Source: Mobilitalea sp. (lineage in GTDB: Bacteria > Bacillota_A > Clostridia > Lachnospirales > Lachnospiraceae). From it: a stretch of 5,755 bases of DNA. The DNA lies in NCBI GenBank assembly GCA_029974875.1, contig JARKQP010000808.1:1-5755 (forward strand). Reading direction: 5' to 3'. Shown here piece by piece: positions 5,008 through 5,755 of the stretch. The first letter of the stretch is position 1; every line of letters starts with the position of its first letter. The translations under genes and the position numbers were made by a program. Below the pieces are notes generated by a model. That model was not told where the DNA came from. It made no database searches and saw nothing but the letters and a program-made list of their open reading frames with translations.

Positions 5008-5755
5008 ATGACAGAAAGAGAAAATGCTTTAATCGCAATTGGGCACGGTCAGCCGGAATGGGTACCTTGCTTTTATGATGCCTATCAGCCTATGGGGGCT
5101 TCCGTGCTAAACAATCAAGGAGATTATGGCAAGGGTGGAATTGATATGTTCGGCGTCAACTGGTTAGTTACCAGGGATACCGGATACCAGGCAATCGCCG
5201 ATCCTTCCCAGCACATTCTGGAGGACATTACCGGGTGGCGCGATATTGTACACTTCCCTGACCTGGATGCAATGGACTGGGAAGCCGCTGCCGCGGGGGA
5301 TCTTGCTAATGTCAACCGGGAAGAAAAGCTACTTTGCATGTTTGGTATGGAAGGTAATTTCAACCGTCTGAAATCCTTGATGGGCGTATGTTAAGCATTA
5401 ATTGACATGATTGAGGAGCCGGATGAGTTATCTGCTTTTTTCGATGCACATACTTATTTCAAGTGTAAAACTATTGATAAAATATCCAAGTACTATCTGC
5501 CGGATATCTATGTTAACGGTGACGATGTCTGTTCCTCTGACGGACTGTTCTTTTCAAGAGCTATGTACGACAGTTTAATTAAACCCTTTGAAATTCAATT
5601 AGGTCAAAAATCTAAAGCTTTAGGAATGATTGTGGAGCACAATGTGTGCGGAAAATGCGATAGCATTATTCCTGATATATTGGAAACCGGCGCTACCATA
5701 TGGCAGACAGCGCAAAGCATGAACGATCTTGTTAAAATCAAAGAGCAATATGGGG
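5008..5755 (+). pseudogene. URO-D family (corrinoid methyltransferase-like) gene with an internal stop, 3' end outside the window
   Basis: The product resembles the uroporphyrinogen decarboxylase superfamily branch that includes methyltransferases such as MtaA/MtbA and demethylase-associated proteins. ATG at 5008 follows GGAGG (4997-5001) by six bases. Landmarks are the start TERENALIAIGHGQPEWVP, the segment MFGVNWLV, and FNRLKSLMG before a TAA at 5392-5394 (codon 129). The same frame then continues with family-like sequence (ALIDMIEEPDEL, then VNGDDVCSSDGLFFS) to the window edge with no further stop among about 249 codons. The family usually has about 340-380 residues, so 128 residues would be only a fragment. 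A GAA-to-TAA change is the simplest cause, since many relatives have an acidic residue there. Near residue 211 it reads HNVCGKC, close to but not the exact His-x-Cys zinc motif of MtaA. The ATG at 5407 has no ribosome binding site, so restart is unlikely. Confidence 0.8.

Noticed and set aside
5392..5394. Stop codon as recoded selenocysteine or pyrrolysine
   Set aside because: The codon is TAA, not TGA or TAG, and no recoding structure is evident.

Overview
The window looks like a piece of a Firmicutes chromosome, most likely a Clostridia/Lachnospiraceae-type anaerobe. The signs are AT-leaning intergenic DNA, strong AAGGAGG-type ribosome binding sites, a TTG start, an FtsX-type ABC exporter, a YeiL-like Crp regulator and a uroporphyrinogen-decarboxylase-fold (URO-D) methyltransferase relative. 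The taxon is inferred from style and protein families, not from a marker gene.

Left part (1-2880), all on the minus strand: a TetR-type repressor gene (2200-2808), then an ABC ATPase (1395-2096), then a large ABC permease (1-1393) that runs off the left edge. The repressor gene ends in a hairpin terminator that overlaps its stop codon. The -35 box of the transporter operon follows at once. Near-identical dyads (shared core ATAACAC-C/T-GTTATGTTA) lie in the promoter region of tetR and in that of the transporter. This gives a clear model: the repressor controls itself and an inducible exporter. The permease has a long extracellular domain with a pentapeptide minisatellite and YhgE/Pip-like repeats.

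Middle (2881-4313): a gene-free stretch of about 200 bases upstream of the tetR promoters holds a possible Y-shaped inverted-repeat structure and a short direct repeat. A patatin-like phospholipase gene follows (3091-4125, minus strand). It is divergent from a YeiL-like Crp/Fnr regulator, with a shared 188-base control region containing two short dyads.

Right part (4314-5755, plus strand): the YeiL-like regulator is followed after 13 bases by a URO-D family gene. An in-frame TAA interrupts that gene at codon 129 and the same frame then continues with family-like sequence to the right edge, so it is probably a recent pseudogene or a sequencing error. No RNA genes, CRISPR arrays, insertion sequences or defence systems are visible.
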